Source: a bacterium (GTDB lineage: Bacteria > Cyanobacteriota > Vampirovibrionia > Gastranaerophilales > Gastranaerophilaceae). From it: 35,720 nucleotides of DNA. Position 1 is the first letter of the stretch. Each line of letters opens with the position of its first letter. The notes beneath the pieces are model-generated. The model was not told where the DNA came from. It did no database searches and was given only the letters and a program-made list of their open reading frames with translations. Made by a program: the position numbers and the translations under genes. The stretch spans positions 1-35,720 of the forward strand of contig JAGCBH010000024.1 of assembly GCA_017652265.1 (NCBI GenBank), in the 5' to 3' direction. Below, in pieces: positions 1 through 8,722 of this stretch.

Positions 1-453
1 ATGGGCAGTGTCGTCGGTGAAAAAGTTACCCGAATTAATGAGAAAGCCATTGAACAATGGCTGCCTGTGATTGCAATTACATCATCAGGCGGAGCAAGAA
101 TGCAAGAAAGTGCATTGAGTTTAATGCAAATGGCAAAAACGTCTTGTGCTTGTTCACGTTTGGATGATCAAGGTTTATTGTACATAAACGTATTAACTGA
201 GCCTACTTTTGGCGGTGTTACGGCAAGTTTCGGTATGCTTGGCGATATTATTGTTGCAGAACATGGCGCAAGAATTGGTTTTGCAGGGCGAAGAGTTATT
301 GAGCAAACTATTCGTCAAAAACTGCCGCAAGACTTTCAGACGGCTGAATATCTTATGAAATACGGTCAAATTGACATTATTTCATCAAGAAAAGATTTGA
401 AAAAAACTTTATCGGATTTGATTGAAATTCACTCAAATGCAATGGTAAGTTGA
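1..453 (+). CDS. accD: Acetyl-CoA carboxylase carboxyltransferase subunit beta, 3' part only
   Basis: Beta subunit of the carboxyltransferase that moves CO2 from carboxy-biotin to acetyl-CoA, the first step of fatty acid synthesis; it acts in the cytoplasm with AccA. The 150 visible residues match the C-terminal half of AccD: MGSVVGEK at the left edge, SGGARMQES (about 29-37), [35 protein letters not shown] and the [12 protein letters not shown] stretch. The N-terminal half with the four-Cys zinc ribbon lies upstream of the window, so the ATG at base 1 is an internal Met and not a start. The gene ends in TGA at 451, 15 bp before accA. The accD-accA pairing is expected, because both products form one enzyme. 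This is truncation by the window edge, not a pseudogene. Confidence 0.95.
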   Translation: MGSVVGEKVTRINEKAIEQWLPVIAITSSGGARMQESALSLMQMAKTSCACSRLDDQGLLYINVLTEPTFGGVTASFGMLGDIIVAEHGARIGFAGRRVIEQTIRQKLPQDFQTAEYLMKYGQIDIISSRKDLKKTLSDLIEIHSNAMVS

Positions 454-468
454 GTTGATGAGGTTTAT

Positions 469-1422
469 ATGACAGTAGTATTAGATTTTGAAAAACCCAT
501 AATAGAAATAGAGAAGAAAATAGATGAATTTAAAAAAATCAGTATGGAGTCAGGGATGGATTTAAATAAGGAAATAGAACATTTTGAACAACAGGCGGAT
601 GAGTGCAGGCGTGAGTTATATGCCAATTTAACCCCGTCACAAAAAATTCAGATTGCAAGACACCCTGAGCGTCCGAATTTTATGGATTATGTGGATAAAA
701 TTTGTGATGAATTTATAGAATTTCACGGCGACAGAGAGGGCAGTGACGACAGAGCCATAATCGGCGGTATTGCAAAAATTGACGGCAGATCCGTTATGAT
801 TGTCGGTACAATGAAAGGTAAATCCACTAAAGAAAACCTTGAATACAATTTTGGTATGCCTCAGCCACAGGGTTATCATAAAGCCCTAAGGTTATTTAAA
901 CATGCGGACAAATTTCACCTTCCGATAATTACTCTTATTGATACCCCGGGAGCGTATCCTGGTATCAGTGCCGAAGAAACAAACCAGGGCGGTGCTATTG
1001 CAATAAATTTAAGAGATATGGCAAAATTAAAAGTGCCTGTAATCGCGGTTATTACAGGTGAGGGTTGCTCAGGCGGCGCTTTGGGTTTAGCGGTTGCAAA
1101 CAAAGTGTTTTTACTTGAACACGCTTATTATACCGTAATTTCGCCTGAGGGCTGTGCTTCTATTTTGTATCGAGATGCAACAAAAGCCGCTGAAGCCGCA
1201 AATGCTCTTAAAATTACAGCTAAGGATTTACTGGAACTTGGAATTATTGACGGCGAAATACCTGAGCCGTCGGGCGGTGCGCATGTTAATCCTGATGAAA
1301 TGGCGCAGACTTTAAAATCTTATATATTGCAAAATTTAGATGAATTATCAAAAATGTCGCCTGATGAATTAAAGGCTGACAGATACGAAAAATTCAGAAG
1401 AATGGGCGTTTTTAATCAATGA
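469..1422 (+). CDS. accA: Acetyl-CoA carboxylase carboxyltransferase subunit alpha
   Basis: Alpha subunit of the acetyl-CoA carboxyltransferase; it pairs with AccD. The product has 317 residues, close to the E. coli length of 319. Residues 1-60 form the usual helical N-terminal segment. The crotonase-like core follows, with GDREGSDDRA (87-96), NFGMPQPQGYHKALRL (127-142), IDTPGAYPG (157-165), GEGCSGGALG (197-206) and SPEGCASIL (225-233), all diagnostic of AccA. The start is ATG 469, with an AGG-containing ribosome site at 460-463. The stop overlaps the next start by four bases (ATGA, 1419-1422), so accA and prmA are translationally coupled. No active-site motif is missing. The identification is secure. 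Confidence 0.97.
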   Translation: MTVVLDFEKPIIEIEKKIDEFKKISMESGMDLNKEIEHFEQQADECRRELYANLTPSQKIQIARHPERPNFMDYVDKICDEFIEFHGDREGSDDRAIIGGIAKIDGRSVMIVGTMKGKSTKENLEYNFGMPQPQGYHKALRLFKHADKFHLPIITLIDTPGAYPGISAEETNQGGAIAINLRDMAKLKVPVIAVITGEGCSGGALGLAVANKVFLLEHAYYTVISPEGCASILYRDATKAAEAANALKITAKDLLELGIIDGEIPEPSGGAHVNPDEMAQTLKSYILQNLDELSKMSPDELKADRYEKFRRMGVFNQ

Positions 1423-2315
1423 AATCATACTTTGAACTTGTTATAAGTATAAATCCCGAACTGGAAGATGTGATGTCGGATTTCTTTTTTGAAAATTTTC
1501 CGACTGAGGGGGTTGTTCTGGCGGAAGAAAGTTATAAAAACCTTGAGATGACGTCAACGACTGAAGGAAATCTTAAAGTATTTTTAACCGAAGAACCGCA
1601 GGGGTTAGATAATTTACTAAAAGATTACCGTAGAACCTTAAAAGACAGAGGCTTAACCGACGACTTTATGGGGAGCTGGGATTACACAATTGATGAAAAA
1701 GAAAATCAGGACTGGTCCAAAAAGTGGAAAGAAAAATGGGATGTAACCCATGTTACGGACAAAATAACTGTAGTTCCAGATTGGATTGAATATACTCCGA
1801 AAAGCAAAGATGAAGTTATTATAAGACTTGAACCCGGTTGTGCTTTCGGTACCGGAACTCACGATACAACGCAGATTTGTATGCGTGCAATTGAGCTTTT
1901 GGGTGTTAAAGGTAAAAATGTGGCGGATATCGGCATGGGAAGTGGTATTCTTTCAATTTGTGCCAAAAAATTCGGAGCAAAATATGTTTACGGCTGCGAT
2001 AATGATGAAACCGTTATTGAAGTTGCACGTGAAAATGCTCTTAAAAACAATGCAAAATGTGAATTTGAGCTTGGAACGGCGGATAAAATCAATAAAAAAT
2101 TTGATTTTGTTTTGGCAAACATTTTGCATAATGTTCTGGCAGAGATTATGGGTGATTTAAAAAACATAACTACTGACGGCGGTTATATAGTTCTGAGCGG
2201 AATTTTAGATGAAAAAGCGCCGATAGTTGTGGATGCTATCAATAAAAACAGGCTGAAAATAGTAAACGAACTTCACCAAAATCAATGGGTGGGGTATATT
2301 GTTGAAAAAATTTAA
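1419..2315 (+). CDS. prmA: Ribosomal protein L11 methyltransferase
   Basis: SAM-dependent enzyme that methylates lysines and the N-terminus of ribosomal protein L11. The 298 residues show the PrmA layout. An N-terminal L11-binding domain spans about 1-100. The WKEKWDVTHV linker (about 103-112) leads to LEPGCAFGTGTHDTT (137-151), the family signature, usually LDPGLAFGTGTH. The SAM-binding loop is VADIGMGSGILSI (168-180), with Met where most homologues have Cys. ANILHNVL (233-240) is the substrate-side motif. The start overlaps the accA stop. The stop TAA is embedded in TAAGGAGA, which serves as the ribosome site of kdsB. PrmA often sits in unrelated housekeeping operons, so no functional link to accA is implied. 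Confidence 0.95.
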   Translation: MKSYFELVISINPELEDVMSDFFFENFPTEGVVLAEESYKNLEMTSTTEGNLKVFLTEEPQGLDNLLKDYRRTLKDRGLTDDFMGSWDYTIDEKENQDWSKKWKEKWDVTHVTDKITVVPDWIEYTPKSKDEVIIRLEPGCAFGTGTHDTTQICMRAIELLGVKGKNVADIGMGSGILSICAKKFGAKYVYGCDNDETVIEVARENALKNNAKCEFELGTADKINKKFDFVLANILHNVLAEIMGDLKNITTDGGYIVLSGILDEKAPIVVDAINKNRLKIVNELHQNQWVGYIVEKI

Positions 2316-2325
2316 GGAGAGAAAT

Positions 2326-3054
2326 ATGTCAACAGCGATAATAATTCCGGCAAGATACGGTTCAAGCAGATTAGAGGGAAAACCTTTGATAGAAGTTGAG
2401 GGTAAGCCTATTATTCAGTGGGTTTATGAAAAAGCTGCGCAGTCAACTTTAGCTGATATTATTATCGTGGCAACCGACGATGAAAGAATTTATAATTGCG
2501 TAAAAGGTTTTGGCGGTGATGTTGAGATGACATCCGTTAATCACAAGTGCGGAAGCGACAGAATTCAAGAAGTTATGGACAGACACCCTGAAATCACACA
2601 CGTTGTTAATCTTCAGGGGGATGAACCGTTGATTACGCCGGAAAGTATTGATGCGGTTATGCGAAATGTGTTAGAGGATGATGAAGCCGATATTTCAACG
2701 CTTTTGAGGGTTATAAAAGATGATGAAGTTAATAATCCGAATTTGGTAAAATGCGTTGTTGATAATCGTGGCTATGCTCTGTATTTTTCACGCTCTAAAA
2801 TTCCTTATGAAAGAAATGCTGATGTTGCGACATTTTACGGGCATTTGGGAATATACGGATACAAGCGTGAAGCCCTAAAACGCATGACAAAACTTTCTCA
2901 GTCTCAGCTTGAAGTCGCTGAAAGTCTTGAACAGTTGCGTGCTCTTCAAAACGGTATGAAAATTAAGACGACTGTCGTTGATTTTGTCCCTGTCGGTATT
3001 GATACCAAAGAAGATTTGGAAAAATTCAAAAAACTTGTCAGCTCTCATAAATAA
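2326..3054 (+). CDS. kdsB: 3-deoxy-manno-octulosonate cytidylyltransferase (CMP-Kdo synthetase)
   Basis: Activates Kdo with CTP to CMP-Kdo, the donor used to build the inner core of LPS; cytoplasmic. The product is 242 residues (E. coli KdsB 248). The nucleotide-binding N-terminus reads IPARYGSSRLEGKPL (7-21). It is followed by ATDDERI (49-55), the GSDRI segment (76-80), and VNLQGDEPLI (94-103), which carries the metal-binding Asp. The C-terminal SQLEVAESLEQLRAL stretch is typical of the family. ATG 2326 is chosen because it follows a strong AAGGAGA at 2314-2320. An in-frame TTG at 2299 lies inside prmA and has no such site. With kdsD at 24588 it shows a Kdo-containing outer membrane. Confidence 0.95.
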   Translation: MSTAIIIPARYGSSRLEGKPLIEVEGKPIIQWVYEKAAQSTLADIIIVATDDERIYNCVKGFGGDVEMTSVNHKCGSDRIQEVMDRHPEITHVVNLQGDEPLITPESIDAVMRNVLEDDEADISTLLRVIKDDEVNNPNLVKCVVDNRGYALYFSRSKIPYERNADVATFYGHLGIYGYKREALKRMTKLSQSQLEVAESLEQLRALQNGMKIKTTVVDFVPVGIDTKEDLEKFKKLVSSHK

Positions 3055-3057
3055 GCG

Positions 3058-4326
3058 TTATTTTTTGAAAACGCTGTCGTTATATTTCCATTTAATACCG
3101 AATTTTGCATAGTAGTATTTGAGCAGTGTTTCAACATTGCTCAGGCCGACTACATGAGAAAGGTTTGTTTTTTTGTCGTATAAAAAGTCGTGATAACTTA
3201 CCTGATAATTATCATAACAAGCCAAATCCAGCCAGAGGTTATCGTGAGTGCGTTTTGGCTCATAACCCGGAAGATTTTCCCGATAATACGGTATTGCATC
3301 AACGATAGTATCTATGAAATTTTTTCTGCCGTAGTGTTCAAGATAATTTTTTCTTGGCTCATAGGCATCCTGATTTGTTATAACTTTATGGATAGTGTCT
3401 GCCAGGGATTCAGGTGTAAATTCAGGAACGTACTCTCCGCTGTTTCCGAAGAATACAGGGAAATCTCCGCGTGAATATTTATTAAAATCTTTAAACACAA
3501 TAATAGGTGTATTACAGCTTTGTATTTCGCTTATAAATCTGTTTTTGCCCTCTATTAATGAACCCAGAACGCCGCATTTTGAGCGTGAATACATCAAAGG
3601 TAAGTCTTTATAGTCTATCCAAGGATAAAAATCTATATATTTTCTTGTATCCCCAAGGATTCTGTCAACTTCTTTTAAGACATTTTTACCGTAGTCTATA
3701 ACTCCCGAATAATCAAAAGTTCCGTCTTCATATCGTTTTGCACTAGGCTGACCTATGATATAAACTACTTTTAAAACTCTTCCGTATTTACGTTCGTATT
3801 CAAGCAATGCTTTTGCAATGAGCGGTAAATTTTTAACAGGAAACGGTGTTGAAACGCAAATTACATCATATATTTTTTCCGTATTCGGAACAGGTGCGAT
3901 GTAGTATTCATTAAGAAAATCGGCATCCTGCAACGGTATCATCGGCATATCTTTTTTGTCAGGATGATTTTCTTTGTACCATCTTTCACGTGCTTCATTT
4001 TTATAGCAGGTAAAATATGCGTCCGCTACGTTTGACCACGGGTATGATGAAAACATTGAATTTGCAACAACGTTAAACAGTTCTTTAATTTCAGGAAATT
4101 TTTCAACCAAAACTCTTGTTCCGCATGAAAAGCAGACACCTTTTAAAAATTTTCCCTCATATTTTACTGGCGGCAGAGGTATAACGAAAGGTATTTTGCT
4201 GTGCAGTTCGGGATAATCCTCATATCGTTCTTCAAAAGTATATCCGTCTATATCTGCCCAGATTTGTTCTATGGGCTTATCTATGTTCGGATTATTATGA
4301 TATTGCTCCGGCCATACACTTTTCAT
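3058..4326 (-). CDS. Putative GT-B glycosyltransferase (group 1-like)
   Basis: A 422-residue cytoplasmic protein without signal peptide or membrane segment. The C-terminal half looks like the nucleotide-sugar domain of GT-B enzymes. A Rossmann-like stretch KVVYIIGQPS (about 186-195) is followed by an acceptor/donor motif in which Glu259 and Glu267 are spaced as E-x7-E (EGKNRFISE), then a turn CNTPIIVFKDFN. The N-terminal part (1-150) is not familiar and is rich in aromatic and charged residues. The start has a perfect GGAGGT site and its own promoter (4363-4391), divergent from the next gene. Its stop is 3 bp from that of kdsB. A role in surface polysaccharide or LPS assembly is an inference from the fold and the nearby Kdo gene. 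Donor and acceptor are unknown. Confidence 0.6.
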   Translation of the reverse strand: MKSVWPEQYHNNPNIDKPIEQIWADIDGYTFEERYEDYPELHSKIPFVIPLPPVKYEGKFLKGVCFSCGTRVLVEKFPEIKELFNVVANSMFSSYPWSNVADAYFTCYKNEARERWYKENHPDKKDMPMIPLQDADFLNEYYIAPVPNTEKIYDVICVSTPFPVKNLPLIAKALLEYERKYGRVLKVVYIIGQPSAKRYEDGTFDYSGVIDYGKNVLKEVDRILGDTRKYIDFYPWIDYKDLPLMYSRSKCGVLGSLIEGKNRFISEIQSCNTPIIVFKDFNKYSRGDFPVFFGNSGEYVPEFTPESLADTIHKVITNQDAYEPRKNYLEHYGRKNFIDTIVDAIPYYRENLPGYEPKRTHDNLWLDLACYDNYQVSYHDFLYDKKTNLSHVVGLSNVETLLKYYYAKFGIKWKYNDSVFKK

Positions 4327-4362
4327 TTTTACACCTCCAAATATTCGTATTGTATGTAATTA

Positions 4363-4391
4363 AGTTTATTATTTACCGCTTTTTCTGTCAA
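4363..4391 (-). promoter_or_regulatory. Sigma70-type promoter of the glycosyltransferase gene
   Basis: Read on the minus strand, a perfect TTGACA (4386-4391) is followed after 17 bp by TAAACT (4363-4368). It lies about 37 bp upstream of the ATG, with GGAGGT in between. The assignment rests on consensus match and spacing only. Confidence 0.6.
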
Positions 4392-4416
4392 TAAGATGAA
4401 TAATTGATTTTTTATA

Positions 4417-4445
4417 TTGCCTTGTACGCAATAATATCTTATAAT
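4417..4445 (+). promoter_or_regulatory. Sigma70-type promoter of the DUF3137-like gene
   Basis: TTGCCT (4417-4422), a 17 bp spacer, then a perfect TATAAT (4440-4445). Transcription would begin near 4452, directly at the GGAGGA ribosome site, giving a very short leader. It is arranged back-to-back with the glycosyltransferase promoter. Confidence 0.65.
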
Positions 4446-4465
4446 TTTTTGCGGAGGAAGAATTT

Positions 4466-5629
4466 ATGGTTTTGGATTTATCGGAATTTTCATACAAAAT
4501 GACGCTTCCTGATTTGTGTGCGCAGGTCAGAAATCGTTATATGGTTGTCGCAAATCAATTTGTGTTATCGGGAGATTATGCACAAAAACGGAGTAAATAT
4601 ATTTTCATCACTTTATTATGCGGTTTGTTATGCGTATTGATTAGTGCCGGGCTTACGATAGCGGGACTTAAGCCCGGGAATAGCGAAAATTATCTGGTTT
4701 TTGGTATAGTGTTAATTCTTCTTACTCCCGGAATTATCGCCGGTGTAATACTTTGGCAGGGAAGAGCTTTCAGCAAGCTCATGAAACAGTATTGTGTAAA
4801 GGCAATTTTACAGGATTTATCGGATATTGAGTCTTTGGGTAAAAATGCTGACATCAATGATAAAAACTTTATCTATGAAGAAGATATAAGGCGTGTTCTT
4901 TATGATGATTCTTATACAAGCAAATATACCGATGATGTTTTTGTCGGAAAATATAAAGATGCTTGTTATGCAATTAACGAATTAAAATTATACAGGGGGG
5001 CCGGCAAGCACAGAACAACCGTATTTGAAGGTGTGGTAATGAAGGCAAATGTAAATACTGATGTCAACGGCTGGATAGAAATTCTTTCCAAAGAATGCAA
5101 CGGCAAGCCTTTAACATATTGGGGTTACCTTTTCATGTACATTTTTGTAGGAGTTATTCTGACATTGATGATAGGTGAATCATTTGGCGTTTTGCTTAAT
5201 TTTAAATTTTTCCCTTATGTAATTGGTGCGTTGATAATAATCGTTAGTGCTATTGCTGCTAAATTTAGTTTGGAAAAAGATCGTGAACGCCGAATAAGAT
5301 TAGAGCAGCAGCAACGGAATAGTGATTCCGCGCAAATTTCCGCTAATTATGCAATAAGAGCATCAAACGGAGTATGTGATGTAAGTAAGGCTATTACTCC
5401 TGAGTTTGCGGATGTTATGGATAAATTACGCTTTCTTTTCGGTACGGATAAAATACGATGCCAATTCTATAGCGATAATGTTATGCTTGTCCTGCATTCC
5501 GGCAAAAATCTTTTTGAAATAGGCGGATTATTCAGAAACCCGACAAATCCGAAAGTTGCAGAACCTTTTATAGCACAGTTTACTGGCATAATGATTTTTA
5601 TGGATTATTTAACATCTGTTTATAAATAA
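4466..5629 (+). CDS. DUF3137-like integral membrane protein
   Basis: A 387-residue protein of unknown function. It has two hydrophobic hairpins: segments at about 46-67 and 76-97, then about 220-240 and 249-266. A soluble stretch between them contains DDVFVGKYKDACYAINELKL (156-175), and VFEGVVMKANVN follows shortly after. That pattern of acidic-aromatic turn, FVG, a -NEL- strand and a later (F)xGxx strand resembles DUF3137 proteins. The C-terminal 110 residues are soluble and include PEFADVMDKLRFLFGTDKIR. ATG 4466 follows GGAGGA at 4453-4458. It is a single gene with its own promoter, and its stop lies 1 bp from that of the efflux permease. The family match is by pattern recall, so moderate; no function can be assigned. 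Confidence 0.6.
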   Translation: MVLDLSEFSYKMTLPDLCAQVRNRYMVVANQFVLSGDYAQKRSKYIFITLLCGLLCVLISAGLTIAGLKPGNSENYLVFGIVLILLTPGIIAGVILWQGRAFSKLMKQYCVKAILQDLSDIESLGKNADINDKNFIYEEDIRRVLYDDSYTSKYTDDVFVGKYKDACYAINELKLYRGAGKHRTTVFEGVVMKANVNTDVNGWIEILSKECNGKPLTYWGYLFMYIFVGVILTLMIGESFGVLLNFKFFPYVIGALIIIVSAIAAKFSLEKDRERRIRLEQQQRNSDSAQISANYAIRASNGVCDVSKAITPEFADVMDKLRFLFGTDKIRCQFYSDNVMLVLHSGKNLFEIGGLFRNPTNPKVAEPFIAQFTGIMIFMDYLTSVYK

Positions 5630-5630
5630 A

Positions 5631-6860
5631 TTATTCATATCTCAGAGCGTCAATCGGTTTCAGCATGGAAGCTTTTCTTGCTGGGTAGTAGCCGAAAATA
5701 ATTCCGACCATTCCCGAAAAACCAAGTGATAAAAATATTGAAAACAGAGATATTGAAATATTCATCTCTGTTGAAAATATCTGAACGGATTTCGCGCCTA
5801 TTACGCCTACAACAACTCCTATAAGTCCGCCTACTATTGAAAGAAGCAAAGATTCTATCAAAAATTGCATACGAATATCCTGTGCCCTTGCACCAATTGC
5901 CATACGGATACCTATTTCTTTTGTACGTTCCGTAACCGATACCAGCATAATATTCATAATTCCTATTCCACCAACTAAAAGGGAGACAGATGCGATAGAG
6001 AATAACAAAATTGAAAATGTTGCCGCCGTTGATTTAATTTTTTCCTGAAACTCTGCAGAATTTCTGATTTCGAAATCTTTATCCTGATTTTTGCCTATTT
6101 TGTGTCTTGAGGTAAGTATTTCATCAATGTCATTAACGGCCATGGTAACGGTGTTTTCGTCTTCACATTTTGCGACAATCATGCTGACAGTTCCCGGGAA
6201 ATCCGTTCCGAAAACTTTCTTTTGAGCGGTTAAAATCGGAATGAAAATCAAATCGTCCTGATCCATCGGGCCCATAGAGCCTTTTTCTTTGAGCACGCCT
6301 ACAACTTTAAAAGGAACATTACCGACACGAATAGTTTTATCAATAGGGTTAACATCTCCAAAAAGTTCTTTCACTACGGTGCTTCCTAAAAGTGCGACTT
6401 TGCCGCCGGAATTTACTTCTTCTCTGTTGAATCTTCTTCCTAATTCAACTTCGTAGTTTTTAATGTAGAGATATTCAGGTTCAATACCGTAAACTGTTGT
6501 TGACCAGTTTTGATTTCCGTAGGTTAGTTGTTTACCTTCGGTGCTGGCTGATGCGACGGCATCAAGTCCGCGCGCATTTTTTTTGATGGCATCGGCATCT
6601 TTTAGAGTGAGTGTTGGTTTTGAACCCATACCCATAGAAACACCGCCTGATTTGGCTGATGCTGAGCGGACTGTCAAAAGATTACTGCCCATTGATTCGA
6701 TGTTTGAACGGACTTTTTCGCTAGCGCCATTTCCGACGGCAAGCATTATGATAACGGCGCTTACGCCGATAATTATACCCAAACTTGTCAATGCTGAGCG
6801 CATTTTATTAACTTTAAGCGAATTTATTGATATTCGAAGTGTTGATTTGAAATCTATCAT
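5631..6860 (-). CDS. MacB-type ABC transporter permease (FtsX fold)
   Basis: Inner-membrane permease of a tripartite efflux pump, 409 residues. The N-terminus has NKMRSALTSLGIIIGVSAVI (18-37), the hallmark first membrane helix of MacB/LolC-type permeases. A periplasmic MacB-PCD-like domain spans roughly 45-275, followed by three more helices near 280-305, 333-358 and 372-395. The protein ends in GYYPARKASMLKPIDALRYE, the family's classical C-terminus. In E. coli MacB the ATPase is fused to the permease. Here it is a separate upstream gene overlapping by four bases (ATGA, 6857-6860), the common split arrangement. Substrate unknown; macrolides, peptides, siderophores or lipids are all possible for this family. 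Confidence 0.9.
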   Translation of the reverse strand: MIDFKSTLRISINSLKVNKMRSALTSLGIIIGVSAVIIMLAVGNGASEKVRSNIESMGSNLLTVRSASAKSGGVSMGMGSKPTLTLKDADAIKKNARGLDAVASASTEGKQLTYGNQNWSTTVYGIEPEYLYIKNYEVELGRRFNREEVNSGGKVALLGSTVVKELFGDVNPIDKTIRVGNVPFKVVGVLKEKGSMGPMDQDDLIFIPILTAQKKVFGTDFPGTVSMIVAKCEDENTVTMAVNDIDEILTSRHKIGKNQDKDFEIRNSAEFQEKIKSTAATFSILLFSIASVSLLVGGIGIMNIMLVSVTERTKEIGIRMAIGARAQDIRMQFLIESLLLSIVGGLIGVVVGVIGAKSVQIFSTEMNISISLFSIFLSLGFSGMVGIIFGYYPARKASMLKPIDALRYE

Positions 6861-7543
6861 TTTTTCACCTCATCGGAAATAATTTTTCCGTCTTTAAATC
6901 TCACTACACGCTTGCAATATTGTGCAATATCAGGTTCGTGAGTTACCAGAACGATAGTTTTACCGTGCTTTTCGTTGAGGCTTACAAAAAATTCCATAAT
7001 CTCTATACTTGTTTTGGTATCTAAGTTACCTGTCGGCTCGTCTGCAAGAATTAACGGTGCATCGTTGACTATTGCACGCGCAATAGCGACACGCTGCTGC
7101 TGACCGCCTGACATTTCATTTGGCATATGATTTTCACGGTTTTCAAGTCCGACAATTTTCAACGCTTCTCTTGCAAGTTTAATCCGTTCTTCTTCGGGAA
7201 TACCTTTATAAATCATAGGCATTTGAACATTATCAAGTGCCGATGTGCGCGAAATAAGATTAAACCCCTGAAAAACAAACCCTAGTTTTACGTTGCGGAT
7301 TTCGGATAATTCATCCGGCGAAAGAGAAAAAACATCAACGCCGTCAAGGTTATAGCTGCCTGAATTCGGTTTGTCCAGAGTTCCTAAAGTATTCATTAAG
7401 GTTGATTTTCCTGAGCCTGATGCTCCCATAATCGCAACAAATTCACCTTTTTTTATGCTCAGAGAAACGCCATCAAGAGCATTGAAACTTTCCTCGCCTG
7501 TTTTATATGTTTTTATTAAATTTTTGACTTCAATTAATGGCAT
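6857..7543 (-). CDS. MacB/LolD-type ABC transporter ATP-binding protein
   Basis: ATPase that powers the efflux pump from the cytoplasmic face, 228 residues. All nucleotide-binding motifs are intact: Walker A GASGSGKST (40-48), Q-loop FQGFNL (91-96), signature MSGGQQQRVAIARAI (144-158), Walker B LILADEPTGNLD (164-175) and the switch His202 in LVTHEPD. The sequence belongs to the LolD/MacB branch, as the EPTGNLDT motif and the short length show. The start is supported by AAGGAA, which overlaps the stop codon of the adaptor gene 12 bp upstream. It is co-transcribed with tolC, the adaptor and the permease. Confidence 0.95.
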   Translation of the reverse strand: MPLIEVKNLIKTYKTGEESFNALDGVSLSIKKGEFVAIMGASGSGKSTLMNTLGTLDKPNSGSYNLDGVDVFSLSPDELSEIRNVKLGFVFQGFNLISRTSALDNVQMPMIYKGIPEEERIKLAREALKIVGLENRENHMPNEMSGGQQQRVAIARAIVNDAPLILADEPTGNLDTKTSIEIMEFFVSLNEKHGKTIVLVTHEPDIAQYCKRVVRFKDGKIISDEVKK

Positions 7544-7555
7544 TAATTGTTCCTT

Positions 7556-8719
7556 TTACATTGGCGGGCGCATACGCATTTGTTTCTTTTTCGCATTTGC
7601 ATTGCTTACCGCAACCTGCATACCTTCTTCAATTTCATCCGAAATAATTTGTGTGTAGTTGTCATCACTTGCACCAAGTTTTACATCAATTCTGTGTAAG
7701 CCGCCTCTTTCCGAAATCCATAATCCCTGATTTTCATACTTTTTCTGATTATTTTCAGGAGTGAATTTGAGTGCGCGATTAGGTACGCAAAGCGCATCAT
7801 CAACCTGTGATGTGATAATCGATACGTTTGCTGTCATACCCGGTTTGAGTTTCATATCGGGGTTTGCAACTTTTACTATTACAGAATACGTTACAACGTT
7901 TGAAACTGTTGTCGGCGAAATACGAACTTGGGTAACATGGCCTTTGAAATCCGTATTAGGGTAGCCGTCAAGGGTGTAAATAACATCCTGTCCCTCTTTA
8001 ACTTCGCCGATGTCGGCTTCGGAGACATTAACTTCAATCTGCATTTCTTCCAAATCTTGTGCAATTGTGAACAATTCCGGTGCCTGCAAAGTCGCTGCAA
8101 CAGGTTGTCCAAGGTCTATTTTTCTTGCTATTATCATTCCATCAACTGGCGCTATGATTTTTGTGTAATTAAGGTTTACAAGAGAATTTTCATATTGCGC
8201 GTGAGCTTGTTCAATTTTATATCTTGCGGCTTTTACTCTTGCCAGATCGGTTTTATAAGTGCTCTCTGCCTGATCCAGTTCACTTTTCGGAATAAAATTG
8301 CGCCCGTAAAGGTTTTTATACCTGTTATAAGTTTTTGTGCTCATTTCAAGTGCGGCATTAACTTCGTCTAACGCTGCTTGGGCATTATTTACGGCTGCCA
8401 TGTTTTGGTCAACCGTTGCCTGAAAAGTTCTGGGGTCAATTTCTGCCAGCAATTCTCCTTTTTTAACTACAGAATTGAAATCAACGTAAATGGCGCTTAT
8501 AAGTCCCGATACTGTTGAACCTACGCTGACCGTATTAACAGGATTTATCGTGCCCGATGCCTCAACAACCTGAGTTATTGTCCGTTTTGTAACCGGTGCC
8601 GTTATGTATTTCGGTGCATTTTTCAGTTTTAAAATGATACCGAACGTTAATACTATTGCAATTGCAATGGCTGTAATTACGATGTACCTTTTTTTGATTT
8701 CAAAATTTTTGATTTTCAT
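7556..8719 (-). CDS. MacA-type periplasmic adaptor (HlyD/RND-MFP family)
   Basis: Membrane-fusion protein linking the MacB-like pump to the TolC-like channel, 387 residues. One N-terminal membrane anchor (about 13-31) is followed by a barrel-sandwich half-motif (VVEASGTINPVNTVSVGSTV). A helical hairpin of about 100 residues follows, then the second lipoyl half (APVDGMIIARKIDLGQPV) and the beta-barrel and membrane-proximal domains. The tail is unusually basic and Met-rich (KKKQMRMRPPM); a metal-binding role is possible but unsupported. It starts 3 bp after the tolC stop, with a GGGG-type ribosome site inside tolC. Order and spacing make it a clear operon partner. Confidence 0.93.
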   Translation of the reverse strand: MKIKNFEIKKRYIVITAIAIAIVLTFGIILKLKNAPKYITAPVTKRTITQVVEASGTINPVNTVSVGSTVSGLISAIYVDFNSVVKKGELLAEIDPRTFQATVDQNMAAVNNAQAALDEVNAALEMSTKTYNRYKNLYGRNFIPKSELDQAESTYKTDLARVKAARYKIEQAHAQYENSLVNLNYTKIIAPVDGMIIARKIDLGQPVAATLQAPELFTIAQDLEEMQIEVNVSEADIGEVKEGQDVIYTLDGYPNTDFKGHVTQVRISPTTVSNVVTYSVIVKVANPDMKLKPGMTANVSIITSQVDDALCVPNRALKFTPENNQKKYENQGLWISERGGLHRIDVKLGASDDNYTQIISDEIEEGMQVAVSNANAKKKQMRMRPPM

Positions 8720-8722
8720 AAT

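Noticed and set aside
1-453. accD as a truncated pseudogene
   Set aside because: The missing N-terminus is explained by the window edge; the visible part is intact.
2299-2325. Longer kdsB start at TTG 2299
   Set aside because: It overlaps prmA and lacks a ribosome site, whereas ATG 2326 follows AAGGAGA and matches the family N-terminus.
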